Source of the DNA: Prevotella sp. MGM2
GTDB taxonomy: Bacteria; Bacteroidota; Bacteroidia; Bacteroidales; Bacteroidaceae
DNA length: 44,335 nucleotides
Direction of reading: 5' to 3'
Assembly (NCBI RefSeq): GCF_002933955.1
Contig: NZ_BEWW01000293.1
Coordinates: 1 to 44,335, forward strand
Position 1 is the first letter of the stretch; each line of letters begins with the position of its first letter. Shown piece after piece: positions 6,933 through 16,616 of the stretch. The notes under the pieces were generated by a model. The model saw nothing but the letters and a program-made list of their open reading frames with translations. It was not told the origin of the DNA and made no database searches. A program made the translations under genes and the position numbers.

Positions 6933-8315
6933 ATGAAGAGAAAACAATCATCGCTGCTGTCGGCAGCCGTTGCGTTAATCATTTTATTGACAAACGCTTG
7001 CAATACGGATAGTACCTATGATGTGGCATCATCGGGCGACTGCATCGTGACAGCCGCAACCCTGGGTACACTTTACAGGGAAACTACGGCTAAAACTCCT
7101 GACGGCCGCGACACAACCTACCGTGCCGCCGTTACCGGAGCGCTCTATCCGCTACATATAGACCAGGTGAACAACCGCATCTATAATACCGATTCGCTAC
7201 CCACAGCTACGGAAGTGGAACGCACGGTATTCTCCATATTTAATGTGGCGGGTATTGCTGCCATCCGTTCTATTGCCACTGGGCAGGATACCCTTTTTGT
7301 TAAGACGGACTCTACCGATTGTTCGGTGGAACGCTTTATTACCGTATATTCTTCAGACAGTCAGTCAAAACGGATTTATTCGCTGCAATTGAATGTTCAT
7401 CGCGAAGAGGCCGATTCTTTTGTCTGGCGGACTACGCAGACCGCCGACGCGGCGCTGCAATCGTTGGGCGCAGCGCCGATGCGTCTCGTTCATCGTAAGG
7501 CCGATGGCGCCATGCTGGCCTACGGACAGGAAAACGGACATGTTGTAGTCGGCGTGCTGGCTTCGCCGACCGCCGCATGGGAAAAATATGAACTGGCGGC
7601 CGCCATTGATCCGCAGTCGGTCGTGGCATCCAAAGACGGGAAAAACTTCTATGCTCTTACATCCACGGAACTGCTGGCGTCAGCCGATGGGGTGACATGG
7701 CACGCAACCGGTAGCCTGTTGCGTCCTGATGCACTTGTCGTTTGCGGAACTACGCTGCTTGTGGGTCTGAAAGACGGCAGTTTTGTGAGTTCTGCCGATG
7801 GTGGGCAGACTTGGCAGACCGATGGTGCGGACGAGCCGGAATATCTGCCTCTCACTGATGTATGCGGTGTGGCTGTAACATCGAGAACTGACAATACTTT
7901 TGAAGACTTTGTGGTGACCGGCAAGCGTGCTGATGGTAAAGCCGTGGTATGGCGACGTACTGTCGACTTGGCGGGAGAAGAAATTTATGAGTGGTATTAT
8001 CTTCCCGAAATGAGCGGATCGCCTTATAATTGCCCTGTTCTTAAAGAACCGTTGCTGTTTGTGTATGACGGTGTTACCTATATGGCCGGACTGACGGCTC
8101 AGGATCATGTCGCTCCGCTTTATGAAAGCCGTGACAACGGAAGAACCTGGAAAAAAAGCGAACTGTCACTTCCTGCTAAGGGTGGTCCCACGCACATGGC
8201 TCTTGCCGTGAGCAAAGATAATTTCATCTGGGTGGCCGATGGTATGACGGGAAATTTGTGGCGCGGGCGTTATAACCGCATGGGATGGCAGCAGGCGCCC
8301 ACAGTTTTCGATTAG
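6933..8315 (+). CDS. Lipoprotein with sialidase-like (BNR) repeats, probably DUF6242 family
   Basis: A 460-residue protein with a lipoprotein signal (IILLTNAC, predicted lipidated Cys at 23). An N-terminal beta-rich part (about 35-155) precedes a beta-propeller-like region (about 165-455). That region carries Asp-box/BNR-type motifs: SADGVTW, SADGGQTW and SRDNGRTW. I recall this architecture as DUF6242 in Bacteroidales, but the assignment comes from memory. BNR repeats mark a fold, not a function, and sialidase catalytic residues were not recognised, so no enzyme activity is claimed. It leads a co-directional run into DUF6089, uppS and bamA with 43 bp to the next gene, which hints at an envelope role. 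Confidence 0.75.
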   Translation: MKRKQSSLLSAAVALIILLTNACNTDSTYDVASSGDCIVTAATLGTLYRETTAKTPDGRDTTYRAAVTGALYPLHIDQVNNRIYNTDSLPTATEVERTVFSIFNVAGIAAIRSIATGQDTLFVKTDSTDCSVERFITVYSSDSQSKRIYSLQLNVHREEADSFVWRTTQTADAALQSLGAAPMRLVHRKADGAMLAYGQENGHVVVGVLASPTAAWEKYELAAAIDPQSVVASKDGKNFYALTSTELLASADGVTWHATGSLLRPDALVVCGTTLLVGLKDGSFVSSADGGQTWQTDGADEPEYLPLTDVCGVAVTSRTDNTFEDFVVTGKRADGKAVVWRRTVDLAGEEIYEWYYLPEMSGSPYNCPVLKEPLLFVYDGVTYMAGLTAQDHVAPLYESRDNGRTWKKSELSLPAKGGPTHMALAVSKDNFIWVADGMTGNLWRGRYNRMGWQQAPTVFD

Positions 8316-8358
8316 ATATAGAAATCCATACACATCTACTGTCAGACATATATTTCAC

Positions 8359-9069
8359 ATGAACCGGCTTCATCGTTTTATCGCTTGTTTGTTTCCGCTG
8401 CTTCCGGCACTGGGGCTGACAATGGCGGCAACGGCGCAGGAAGAAGTGGAGTATCGTCGTGAGATCGGGGCTGCGGCGGGTGTGAGTTTCTCGCTGACGG
8501 ATGTCAATTCGGTATGGTACGGTAATACCAATTTCTCAGGTGGTGCTGTCGTGCGTTTTCTCCTTAATCCGCGCATGGCGGTAAAGACTTCCCTGACGTA
8601 TGCCCGTTTAAGCGGTGCTACATCCGGCATGAAGGACTTCTTTCCGGTTGATCCTGATTGGCCGGGTATGGAACAGCTCAAATTCAAGGCCGACGGCGGA
8701 ATCGTAGATCTGAGTGCCGTATATGAACTGAATTTCCTGCCTTATGGCTACACGCAAGGCTATCAGGGTTACAAACGTTTCGTACCATATATTCAAATGG
8801 GGCTTGGCCTGACTTATGCAGATGCAGGAAAAGTTTTCACTATGAATGTTCCCATTGGCGCAGGATTGAAATACAAAATAGCGCCACGTCTTAATTTGGG
8901 ATTGGACTGGTTGTTTCATCTGACACTAAGCGATAAACTCGAAGGACTGGAAGCTCCGTTGGGCATTAAATCGTCAGGTTTCAGAAATAAAGACCATTAC
9001 GGTATGACGCTGCTGACGCTGACTTATGACATTTCGCCCAGGTGTCCGACATGTAACCGCGATGAGTGA
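8359..9069 (+). CDS. DUF6089-type outer-membrane beta-barrel protein
   Basis: A 236-residue exported protein with a signal peptide ending ATAQ-EE. The body consists of alternating hydrophobic/aromatic strands with glycine turns ([65 protein letters not shown]), the pattern of a small outer-membrane barrel. In Bacteroidota, DUF6089 genes commonly stand just before uppS and bamA as here, which is the main basis for the name. It has an odd hydrophilic tail, CPTCNRDE, with two cysteines. The stop codon overlaps a possible upstream start for uppS (ATG at 9062). Molecular function is unknown. Confidence 0.8.
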   Translation: MNRLHRFIACLFPLLPALGLTMAATAQEEVEYRREIGAAAGVSFSLTDVNSVWYGNTNFSGGAVVRFLLNPRMAVKTSLTYARLSGATSGMKDFFPVDPDWPGMEQLKFKADGGIVDLSAVYELNFLPYGYTQGYQGYKRFVPYIQMGLGLTYADAGKVFTMNVPIGAGLKYKIAPRLNLGLDWLFHLTLSDKLEGLEAPLGIKSSGFRNKDHYGMTLLTLTYDISPRCPTCNRDE

Positions 9070-9121
9070 ACAAGACCGGTCGTATTATATTATTAGATGT
9101 AGAAATAACTTCAAGGACATG

Positions 9122-9898
9122 ATGTCTGAACAACATATAACCTCTGGCAGCGGCAAGGCTGCTATCCATATTCCCAGGCATGTAGCCATCATCATGGACG
9201 GAAACGGACGGTGGGCAAAAGCACGCGGTCTGAATCGTAGTATGGGGCATCAGCAAGGCGTGGAAACTGTCAGGGAAATAACAACGCTGGCCTCCGGACT
9301 AGGCATTGAATACCTGACTCTTTACACTTTTTCAACAGAGAACTGGAACCGTCCGCCAGAGGAAGTGGCTGCATTGATGTCGCTCATACTCACGGCTATG
9401 GAAGAGGAACTGTTCATGAAGAATAATGTGAGAATGCGCACTATCGGCGATATACAGCGGTTGCCTGAAGAAGTGCGTGAGGCTATTGTGGGGCTGGAAC
9501 AGCGTACGGCCGGAAATACAGGCATGACAATGGTTATAGCTTTGAGTTATTCCGCTCGGTGGGAACTGACGCAGGCGGCGCAAAAAATCGCGCGGAGAGT
9601 TGCACAAGGAACATTGTTGCCGGAAAACATTACGGAAGAAACCGTCAGTCGCGAACTTTCTACCAGTTTTATGCCTGATCCCGACTTGCTTATCCGGACT
9701 GGCGGTGAAGTGCGTTTGAGTAACTACCTATTGTGGCAGTGTGCCTATTCGGAACTGTATTTCTGTAACACCTTCTGGCCGGATTTCGGTGAAACTGAAT
9801 TTATGAAAGCCTTGGCGCAATACCAGCACCGCGAACGGCGCTACGGTAAAACCAGCGAACAGGTGGCAAACGATAACAACGAACAAACATATTCCTAA
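9122..9898 (+). CDS. uppS: Isoprenyl transferase (undecaprenyl diphosphate synthase)
   Basis: Cis-prenyltransferase that condenses isopentenyl diphosphate onto farnesyl diphosphate to make the C55 lipid carrier for peptidoglycan and surface glycans. All family signatures are present: [14 protein letters not shown] (catalytic Asp 26 with this start), [15 protein letters not shown], and [19 protein letters not shown] with AYSELYF and WPDF near the end. The frame is open upstream with in-frame ATGs at 9062 and 9119. The start at 9122 gives 258 residues and puts the catalytic Asp at the same number as in E. coli UppS. An AAGGA lies just upstream (9113-9117). The alternative N-terminus begins MSEQDR, echoing MSEQHI of the chosen start. 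Confidence 0.95.
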   Translation: MSEQHITSGSGKAAIHIPRHVAIIMDGNGRWAKARGLNRSMGHQQGVETVREITTLASGLGIEYLTLYTFSTENWNRPPEEVAALMSLILTAMEEELFMKNNVRMRTIGDIQRLPEEVREAIVGLEQRTAGNTGMTMVIALSYSARWELTQAAQKIARRVAQGTLLPENITEETVSRELSTSFMPDPDLLIRTGGEVRLSNYLLWQCAYSELYFCNTFWPDFGETEFMKALAQYQHRERRYGKTSEQVANDNNEQTYS

Positions 9899-9958
9899 AA
9901 TAGAATCGTTCCTGCGATTCTTCTACGACATAAATCCCAAGAAACGAACAGAAAAACA

Positions 9959-12586
9959 ATGAAATATCTCAGCCGAATTATCCTGCTTACGCTGCTGGCG
10001 CTGACAGTTGCAAACTCACAGGCACAAGACTATGTGCCTGTGCAGGTGAAACCTAACATCACGTATACGCAAGACCGCACACGATATGTATTGGGCGGAT
10101 TGGCCATAGATGGTGCAGATGACTTTGATGAGGAGTCACTTTTGAGTGCTTCCGGACTGATTGTAGGCGAAAGTTACGATGTGCCGGGAGAGGATATCAG
10201 CGAAGTCATACGCCGGTACATGCAGCAGAAATTGTTTTCAAACGTACGCATCGAGGCCGACAGCATTGTAGGAGGAAAAATATATCTGCATATCTATCTG
10301 ACGCCGCAACCGCGTATTTCAAGTATCAGTTATTCCGGCGTTAAAAAAGGAGAACGTGAGGAAATTGAAAAGCAATTGGGACTGCAGGTAGGTAGCCATA
10401 TAACTCCCAATATGGTGGACAGGGCTAAATTCATTATTAAGAATTATTTTGAACAAAAAGGATTTAAGAATGCCAGCGTTGAGATTATACGCCGTGATGA
10501 TGTGACTGCAAACAACCGGGTTCTCGTAGATATCAATATTACAAAAAATGAAAAAATAAAAGTCAGCAAAATCTTCATCACAGGCGTAGACCGGCAATAT
10601 GTGAAGAAATTAAAGCGTGCGATGAAGAAAACACATGAGAAAAGTTTGGTGAACATCTTTCGCTCTAAGAAATTCTTGCCTGAGAAATATGATGAAGACA
10701 AAGGTTTCCTTATAGATAAGATGAACTCATGGGGCTATCGTGACGCATTGCTGAAAAACGACAGTGTGCAAACTTTGGACGATGCACACGTTAATATATA
10801 TATAGATATGCATCAGGGACCGAAATATTACTTACGTAATGTGGAGTGGGTTGGTAATACGGTCTATCCTTCCTCTGTGCTTGAGAATTTGCTGAAGATG
10901 AAGAAGGGTGATGTCTATAATCAGGAACTCCTTCAAAAGCGTCTCTATGTGGATGATGACGCCGTAGGTAATCTTTATTATAATAACGGTTACGTTTTCT
11001 ATAATCTTGATCCTGTTGAAATCAATGTGGACGGTGACTCCATTGACTTGGAAATGCGTATCAATGAGGAGCAGCAGGCCACCTTCAATAATGTGCGGAT
11101 TTCCGGTAATGACCGTGTTTATGAAAATGTCATTCGTCGCGAATTGCGCACCAAACCGGGCGATCTTTTTTCAATGGAGGCTATCAAACGTTCCGTTATG
11201 GATTTGGCCAATATGAATCAGTTTGATCCGGAGTATCTGCAAACCGAAATATTCAAGAATATTAAACCGGATCAGGCTAACGGCACGGTAGATATAACCT
11301 ATCCGCTTGTTACGAAAGGCGGCGATCAGGTAGAACTTTCTGCAGGTTGGGGACAGACTGGTATTGTGGGACGTGTCGGATTGAAGTTTACAAACTTCTC
11401 AATCCAAAACCTTTTCGGACGCGGTTCCAAACGTGCCGGCTTTATTCCTCAGGGTGATGGCCAGACCCTCTCTTTGAGCGGACAGAGCAACGGTACCTAT
11501 TACCAGAGTTACTCGCTCTCATTCCTTGACCCGTGGTTTGGTGGCAAGCGCCCGACGCAGTTCTCTTTCTCGCTCTATTATTCCAAACAAAGCGATATCA
11601 ATTCCAACTATTACAGCAGCTATAACAGTATATACAACAATCTTTACGGTTACGGAACGAACAGCAGTTATTATGATTACAGCAATTATTATGAGCCTGA
11701 CAAGTATGTGAAACTTTTCGGTATGTCCGTGGGCTTTGGCAAGCGTCTGCGATGGCCCGATGACTATTTCATGTTCATGGCGGAACTGTCTTATACGCGT
11801 TACAACCTGAAATCATGGCAATACTTCCTGATAACAGACGGTAATTGTAACAATATAAACCTTTCGCTCTCTGTCAATCGTTCATCCGTCAACCATCCTT
11901 TCTATCCGAGTTCGGGTTCGGATTTTTTGGCTTCGGTTACGCTTACGCCGCCTTATTCGCTTTGGGACGGCCGTAACTACAAGAATCTGGCAACCAATTA
12001 CAACAGTTCCAATTATCAGCGTGAAGCACAGGAAAAATACCGTTGGATTGAATATCATAAATGGAAAGTTAAATTCCGTACGTTCACAGCTCTCTCCAAT
12101 GCCCCTCTCAAAACACCAGTGCTCATGACGCGTGCCGAATTCGGCATACTCGGTGCTTACAACCGCTATAAGAAATCGCCTTTCGAAACTTATTATGTAG
12201 GTGGTGACGGGATGTCGGGCTATAGCACCGGATATGCTACCGAAACCATCGGTTTACGCGGTTATGACAACGGTTCTTTGGCCGGTAATAACGGGCAGAA
12301 CGCTTATGCCTATAGTCGTATGACGCTTGAATTGCGTTACCCTCTGATGCTCGAAACGTCAACCAGCATGTATGCCTTGGCTTTTGTTGAAGGCGGTAAT
12401 GCCTGGTCGGATGTCAAACGTTTTAATCCCTTCAATATGAAGCGTTCGGCGGGTATCGGTGTGCGCATTCTGTTGCCCATGGTCGGTCTGATGGGTATTG
12501 ACTGGGCTTATGGTTTCCAGAAATATATCAATGGTGTTAAAGCCGGTGGTCCACAATTCCACTTCATTATAGGACAGGAATTCTAA
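9959..12586 (+). CDS. bamA: Outer membrane assembly factor BamA
   Basis: The central pore-like insertase that folds beta-barrel proteins into the outer membrane. The 875-residue protein has a signal peptide (cleavage near NSQA-QD), a periplasmic half with POTRA-type repeats (about 40-440; e.g. ISSISYSGVKKGEREEIEKQ and YLRNVEWVGNTVYPSSVLEN), and a C-terminal 16-strand barrel (about 455-875). The lid-loop motif IGLRGYDNG (Arg 767) replaces the VRGF of proteobacteria, and the chain ends in Phe. A Tyr/Asn/Ser-rich stretch at about 541-583 is probably a surface loop. It lies 60 bp after uppS; a -7 box follows before the OmpH genes. Confidence 0.95.
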   Translation: MKYLSRIILLTLLALTVANSQAQDYVPVQVKPNITYTQDRTRYVLGGLAIDGADDFDEESLLSASGLIVGESYDVPGEDISEVIRRYMQQKLFSNVRIEADSIVGGKIYLHIYLTPQPRISSISYSGVKKGEREEIEKQLGLQVGSHITPNMVDRAKFIIKNYFEQKGFKNASVEIIRRDDVTANNRVLVDINITKNEKIKVSKIFITGVDRQYVKKLKRAMKKTHEKSLVNIFRSKKFLPEKYDEDKGFLIDKMNSWGYRDALLKNDSVQTLDDAHVNIYIDMHQGPKYYLRNVEWVGNTVYPSSVLENLLKMKKGDVYNQELLQKRLYVDDDAVGNLYYNNGYVFYNLDPVEINVDGDSIDLEMRINEEQQATFNNVRISGNDRVYENVIRRELRTKPGDLFSMEAIKRSVMDLANMNQFDPEYLQTEIFKNIKPDQANGTVDITYPLVTKGGDQVELSAGWGQTGIVGRVGLKFTNFSIQNLFGRGSKRAGFIPQGDGQTLSLSGQSNGTYYQSYSLSFLDPWFGGKRPTQFSFSLYYSKQSDINSNYYSSYNSIYNNLYGYGTNSSYYDYSNYYEPDKYVKLFGMSVGFGKRLRWPDDYFMFMAELSYTRYNLKSWQYFLITDGNCNNINLSLSVNRSSVNHPFYPSSGSDFLASVTLTPPYSLWDGRNYKNLATNYNSSNYQREAQEKYRWIEYHKWKVKFRTFTALSNAPLKTPVLMTRAEFGILGAYNRYKKSPFETYYVGGDGMSGYSTGYATETIGLRGYDNGSLAGNNGQNAYAYSRMTLELRYPLMLETSTSMYALAFVEGGNAWSDVKRFNPFNMKRSAGIGVRILLPMVGLMGIDWAYGFQKYINGVKAGGPQFHFIIGQEF

Positions 12587-12628
12587 GTCTTCAGGTAAAA
12601 ATATAAATAATCGGACAGGCTGGCGCAT

Positions 12629-12636
12629 TACCTTTG
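12629..12636 (+). promoter_or_regulatory. -7 box before first OmpH gene
   Basis: TACCTTTG matches TAnnTTTG, 57 bp before the ATG at 12694. It would let the chaperone gene be expressed apart from bamA. Confidence 0.5.
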
Positions 12637-12693
12637 ATGCGAAGAAAGCATATTGGCATGTCTGGCCTGAATCATCCTAAAAACAAAAAAACT

Positions 12694-13212
12694 ATGCGAA
12701 AAATCATTTTCTCCCTCCTCGTGGCTTGTGCCGGTTTCATCACGGCCTCTGCCCAGAAGTTTGCCCTCGTAGACATGGAGTATATTATGAGCAACATACC
12801 TGCTTACGAACGTGCCAGCGAGCAACTCAACCAAGTTTCAAAGAAATGGCAGGCCGAAGTCGAAGCCCTCGACAATCAGGCCAAAACTCTCTATAAGAAC
12901 TATCAGAATGAAGTTGTCTTTCTCAGTGAGGCACAAAAAAAAGAACGCGAGCAGGCCATTGTAGATAAGGAAAAAGAAGCGGCCGAACTCAAGAAAAAGT
13001 ATTTCGGGCCTGAAGGCGAACTTTATAAAAAGCGTGTGTCGCTCATCGAGCCCATACAAGATGAAATATATAACGCGGTGAAGGGCATTGCCCAGTCAAA
13101 GGGATTTCAGCTCATTCTGGACCGTGCCTCTGAATCTGCCGGAATCATTTTTGCCTCCCCCGCCATTGATATCAGCAACGAGGTATTGGCCAAATTAGGC
13201 TATTCCAATTAA
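12694..13212 (+). CDS. OmpH/Skp family periplasmic chaperone (first paralogue)
   Basis: A 172-residue Skp-type chaperone, expected to hold unfolded outer-membrane proteins in the periplasm for BamA. The signal peptide MRKIIFSLLVACAGFITASA is followed by QKFALVDMEYIMSNIPAYERA, the usual head of the family. A long charged coiled-coil arm (about 50-120) comes next, and the C-terminal part (GFQLILDRASESAGIIF, VLAKLGY) completes the trimer core. The frame is open to 12634, but the ATG at 12694 starts right at the signal peptide. It follows bamA directly, the order usual in Bacteroidota, and is paralogous to the next gene. Confidence 0.92.
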   Translation: MRKIIFSLLVACAGFITASAQKFALVDMEYIMSNIPAYERASEQLNQVSKKWQAEVEALDNQAKTLYKNYQNEVVFLSEAQKKEREQAIVDKEKEAAELKKKYFGPEGELYKKRVSLIEPIQDEIYNAVKGIAQSKGFQLILDRASESAGIIFASPAIDISNEVLAKLGYSN

Positions 13213-13218
13213 TTTGTT

Positions 13219-13226
13219 TACCTTTG
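13219..13226 (+). promoter_or_regulatory. -7 box before second OmpH gene
   Basis: TACCTTTG matches TAnnTTTG, 7 bp after the stop of the first OmpH gene and 99 bp before the second. Each paralogue thus seems to have its own promoter. Confidence 0.5.
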
Positions 13227-13324
13227 CCCCTGTTTGCAACGGTAAGTGAAGTCTCGTCTTCATAGTGAAAAACCGTTGTACGCCAAGTGAAAATATACGA
13301 AAATAACAAATCAACCAATAAGTC

Positions 13325-13876
13325 ATGATTAAGAAAATTCTATTGATGGTGCTTTTCATCGCACCGTTGGGCCTTGCAGCTCAGAAGTTCGCTACTTTCG
13401 ATTATGCCACCGTTATGCAGGCTATGCCCGAAACGAAGAAAGCACAAACCGAACTTGAATCGTTGAACAACCAGTACAGAACGGAGTTGCAGAACATGCA
13501 AAAGGAAATCCAGACGAAGATGGAGAAGTACGAAGCGGAAATCAACGATAAGACACCGGAGAATATCCGCACGCGCCGTGCTCAGGAAATTCAGGAAATG
13601 CAACAGCGTCTTCAGCAAGCCTACGAAGACAATACCAAGAACTTCCAGGATGAAGAGACCAAGAAAATGCAACCCATCATCCAGAAGGTTATTGATGCTG
13701 TCAATGCTGTTTCAAAAGAAGGCAACTACGTCTATATAATAGATAAAGCCTCCTCCCAAAATGCCGGCATATTCGTAAACACCGCCCTCAACGAAGACGT
13801 TACGAATAAGGTCTTGGCCAAACTCGGCCTTTCCGCCTCTGCTGCCACACCGGCTACTCCCTCAACGATGAAATAA
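13325..13876 (+). CDS. OmpH/Skp family periplasmic chaperone (second paralogue)
   Basis: A 183-residue relative of the preceding protein. It has a signal peptide (MIKKILLMVLFIAPLGLAA), then QKFATFDYATVMQAMPETKK, a Gln/Glu/Lys-rich coiled-coil arm (about 40-125), and the core motif YVYIIDKASSQNAGIF with VLAKLGL. It ends in an Ala/Thr/Pro tail (SASAATPATPSTMK) that the first paralogue lacks. Tandem OmpH genes after bamA are common in this phylum, so the duplication is old and the two may serve different clients. A strong terminator follows 23 bp after the stop. Confidence 0.92.
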   Translation: MIKKILLMVLFIAPLGLAAQKFATFDYATVMQAMPETKKAQTELESLNNQYRTELQNMQKEIQTKMEKYEAEINDKTPENIRTRRAQEIQEMQQRLQQAYEDNTKNFQDEETKKMQPIIQKVIDAVNAVSKEGNYVYIIDKASSQNAGIFVNTALNEDVTNKVLAKLGLSASAATPATPSTMK

Positions 13877-13898
13877 GTCATTGTAAAGACCACATAAA

Positions 13899-13953
13899 AA
13901 CTTAGGAACTGCCGGACGATGCTTTTCGCTCCCAGTTCCTAAGTTCTTTTTTT
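13899..13953 (+). terminator. Rho-independent terminator after the bamA/OmpH block
   Basis: Perfect 13-bp arms AACTTAGGAACTG (13899-13911) and CAGTTCCTAAGTT (13933-13945), a 21-nt loop, then CTTTTTTT. It ends the envelope-biogenesis block. Confidence 0.9.
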
Positions 13954-13998
13954 GCAGTGTGAACAAGCCGGCCTTTCACCGTCTCAATTCTTTTGCCC

Positions 13999-15288
13999 AT
14001 GTCCCGCATCCTTTCTTTGCCATTGTTCCTTCTCCTATTGGCAACGACTGTACAGACAGCGACTGCCAATAACCTGCATTATACAACAGAACCGGCCGAT
14101 ACTGTTGCACCCGATAGTTTGCCAAACAATAGTGTCCTTGGCAAAGGCAGTAATGTTTCTGCCATAGTGCCTGTCTTGCAGGATTCCGCTAAGGCAGTCA
14201 TAGTCAGCCGCCTTAATGCCTTAACGGGTGAAGAACTCTTTAAGCACAGCCAATTAGGACTTTATGTGTATGACCTTACGGCAGATACCCCAGTTTTCGG
14301 CTGTGGCCAAGACCAGCAGTTGCGTCCGGCCTCGTGCGAAAAGATTGTAACAGCCGTGACTGCGCTCTCGAAATTGGGGCCCGACTACCGGTACCGTACC
14401 CAGTTGCTAACCGACGGCAAGCCGGCCGACAGTTTGCTCAACGGTAATCTCTATTTGCGTGGCGGTTTCGACCCGCTCATCGGCAATAGCGATGTAAAAC
14501 TCCTGGTTGGAACGTTGAAAGAGCAAGGCATCACCCATATTAGCGGTGACCTTGTGTTTGACCGTACATTCAAGGACACGGCCTCTAAAGGTTGGGGATG
14601 GTGTTGGGATGATGACGACACGCCGCTCACGCCCATGCTTTACAACGCCCGGCCGGGCTTGGAAAAGTATTTTTCTGAAGCTTTGAAAAACGCAGGTATA
14701 GTCCTGCAAGGGCGCCAGTGTTATGGTACCGTGCCTCGCCGTGCCGAATTGTTGACCGAGCGCATGCACACCGTCCGGCAGGTTCTGCCACACATGATGA
14801 AACAAAGCGACAATCTTTTTGCCGAAACCCTGTTTTATCAGCTTGCAGCTTCCGACGGCCGCCATTATGCCGGCCGCCAACGTGCCGTACATCATATAGA
14901 GGATTTGCTCAGCAGTCTGGACATTGATGCCGGCACCTATCAGATTGCAGACGGCAGCGGGCTGTCGCTCTATAATTATCTGACCCCGCGCCTGCTTGTG
15001 GCTCTTTTACGCCATGCCCATGCCAATGCCGGCATTTATCGGGAACTCTTGCAGGCTTTGCCTGTGGCCGGTCGTGACGGTACGTTGCGTCGCCGCATGA
15101 CCTCCGGTTCAGCCCATGGTAATGTACGGGCCAAGACCGGTACGCTGGAAGGGGTCATCACCTTGGCTGGCTACTGTACGGCCGTCAACGGCCATCTTCT
15201 CTGTTTCGCCATTATGAATCAAGGCATTCTGAAAGGTTCCGTGGCACGCCGTTTTCAAGACCGTGTCTGTCAGGCTCTGACAGAATGA
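13999..15288 (+). CDS. dacB: D-alanyl-D-alanine carboxypeptidase/endopeptidase (PBP4, family S13)
   Basis: A periplasmic class C penicillin-binding protein that trims or cleaves peptidoglycan cross-links. The 429-residue product has a signal peptide (MSRILSLPLFLLLLATTVQ) and all three active-site motifs: SCEK at 112-115 (SxxK; Ser 112 nucleophile, Lys 115), SDN at 270-272 (SxN) and KTG at 379-381. The context RPASCEKIVTA agrees with the S13 consensus, with Cys next to the nucleophile. An insert between motifs 1 and 2 containing YLRGGFDPLI and LVFDRTF is typical of PBP4. The start is the ATG at 13999 rather than the TTG at 13993. A terminator separates it from the OmpH genes, so it is its own unit. 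Confidence 0.93.
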   Translation: MSRILSLPLFLLLLATTVQTATANNLHYTTEPADTVAPDSLPNNSVLGKGSNVSAIVPVLQDSAKAVIVSRLNALTGEELFKHSQLGLYVYDLTADTPVFGCGQDQQLRPASCEKIVTAVTALSKLGPDYRYRTQLLTDGKPADSLLNGNLYLRGGFDPLIGNSDVKLLVGTLKEQGITHISGDLVFDRTFKDTASKGWGWCWDDDDTPLTPMLYNARPGLEKYFSEALKNAGIVLQGRQCYGTVPRRAELLTERMHTVRQVLPHMMKQSDNLFAETLFYQLAASDGRHYAGRQRAVHHIEDLLSSLDIDAGTYQIADGSGLSLYNYLTPRLLVALLRHAHANAGIYRELLQALPVAGRDGTLRRRMTSGSAHGNVRAKTGTLEGVITLAGYCTAVNGHLLCFAIMNQGILKGSVARRFQDRVCQALTE

Positions 15289-15415
15289 ATGTCTCGGATA
15301 TTTTAAAAGAACCGAAGAAAAAAACTTCCATGTCGGTCCTATGAGAAAGGCCAATCTCCTGTGTATTTATTGAAAACCGTCCATTTTCAGATACTTATAT
15401 GTAAAAAACAAAAAC

Positions 15416-16369
15416 ATGAGACGCTCATATTTCAATTCTCTTAAATACGTCTTTGTGGCGTTGACCGTTTTGCTGCTGCTTTCCGTCGGTAGCGCGTTCT
15501 TCCTGTTGAACTACGCTCTTACTCCTTCCCACGACGGCCGTAATGTGGAACAATCATGGCAGGACATGTATCGGACATATCCTGATGTGAAAAACTGGAG
15601 CGACAGTCTGCGCCATTGCAAGGCTTTGCGCGACACCTTCATCACGGCTCCCGACGGTATCCGTCTGCATGCCTACTACGTGCGCGCCGCCCGCCCCACC
15701 CGCCGGACGGCCGTTATTGTGCATGGTTATACCGACAATGCCGTCCGCATGATGATGATCGGGCGCATGTATGGTCATGATTTGGGTTACAATATACTCC
15801 TGCCTGATTTGCGTCGGGCCGGTCAGAGCGATGGCAGCCACATACAGATGGGGTGGCTCGACCGTCTTGACGTGGCGCGTTGGGTTAGTGCCGTACCCCG
15901 GCTTTTCGGCGATACGGCTACGGTGGTGGTTCATGGTATCTCCATGGGAGCCGCCACAACAATGATGCTGTCAGGCGACAGTCAGCCTCAGTATGTGCGT
16001 GCCTTTGTCGAAGACTGCGGCTATACGGATGTCAAGGCCCAGTTTACCAAGGAGATTTCCGAGCGTTTCCATCTGCCCTCCTTCCCGCTCATTCCTTTGG
16101 CCTCCGCTTTGTGCCGCCTGCGCTATGGATGGAGTTTCGATGAGGCCAGTGCGTTGAAGCAGGTGAGCCGCTGCCGTCTGCCTATGCTTTTCATACACGG
16201 CTCGGCCGATACCTATGTGCCGACGTCCATGGTGAACGAACTTTATGCTGCCAAACCCGCTCCCAAGGCATTATGGGTGGCTCCGGGTTCCGCTCATGCT
16301 ATGTCTTACCACGATTATCCGCAGGAATACACCTCCCACGTAGCCTGGTTCTTGCGTTCTCTGATGTGA
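15416..16369 (+). CDS. Membrane-anchored alpha/beta hydrolase
   Basis: A 317-residue protein with one N-terminal membrane helix (about 10-33) and an alpha/beta-hydrolase domain. It has the oxyanion-region motif VIVHGYTDNA (101-109), the nucleophile elbow HGISMGA (Ser 176), the acid HGSADTYVP (Asp 265) and the base GSAHAM (His 294), so the triad is complete. It resembles the BAAT/serine aminopeptidase-like hydrolases often called alpha/beta fold hydrolases in Bacteroidota. The substrate is unknown. The anchor predicts that the catalytic domain faces the periplasm. The 127 bp between dacB and this gene show no terminator or -7 box, so co-transcription with dacB is possible. Confidence 0.88.
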   Translation: MRRSYFNSLKYVFVALTVLLLLSVGSAFFLLNYALTPSHDGRNVEQSWQDMYRTYPDVKNWSDSLRHCKALRDTFITAPDGIRLHAYYVRAARPTRRTAVIVHGYTDNAVRMMMIGRMYGHDLGYNILLPDLRRAGQSDGSHIQMGWLDRLDVARWVSAVPRLFGDTATVVVHGISMGAATTMMLSGDSQPQYVRAFVEDCGYTDVKAQFTKEISERFHLPSFPLIPLASALCRLRYGWSFDEASALKQVSRCRLPMLFIHGSADTYVPTSMVNELYAAKPAPKALWVAPGSAHAMSYHDYPQEYTSHVAWFLRSLM

Positions 16370-16479
16370 CAGGCAAGAGGCATGTTTAGCCCTGTGGGGT
16401 ACTCGTCTTCTGTTCCTGTAGTCTACGTACAGAAACGGAAACAGTTGTGCCGGAGAAATATTTTATGAGTTGTTTTTGC

Positions 16480-16520
16480 GCCAACCGGTCTGTTCCTATA
16501 ATAAGAACAGACCGGTTGGC
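16480..16520. terminator. Perfect hairpin between convergent genes
   Basis: GCCAACCGGTCTGTTC (16480-16495) and its exact complement (16505-16520) form a 16-bp stem with a 9-nt loop, midway between the convergent hydrolase and methyltransferase genes. Neither side has a strong T-tract, so a bidirectional terminator or an mRNA 3'-end stabiliser is the likely role. Confidence 0.65.
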
Positions 16521-16616
16521 CGTATAGGAACAAGTATGTTACGTTCAGAACTTATTCGCCGGCCTTTCGGCGGGGTGTGACTGTTCCGGCTGATAATCCT
16601 GTCTCATCGTGCCGGC

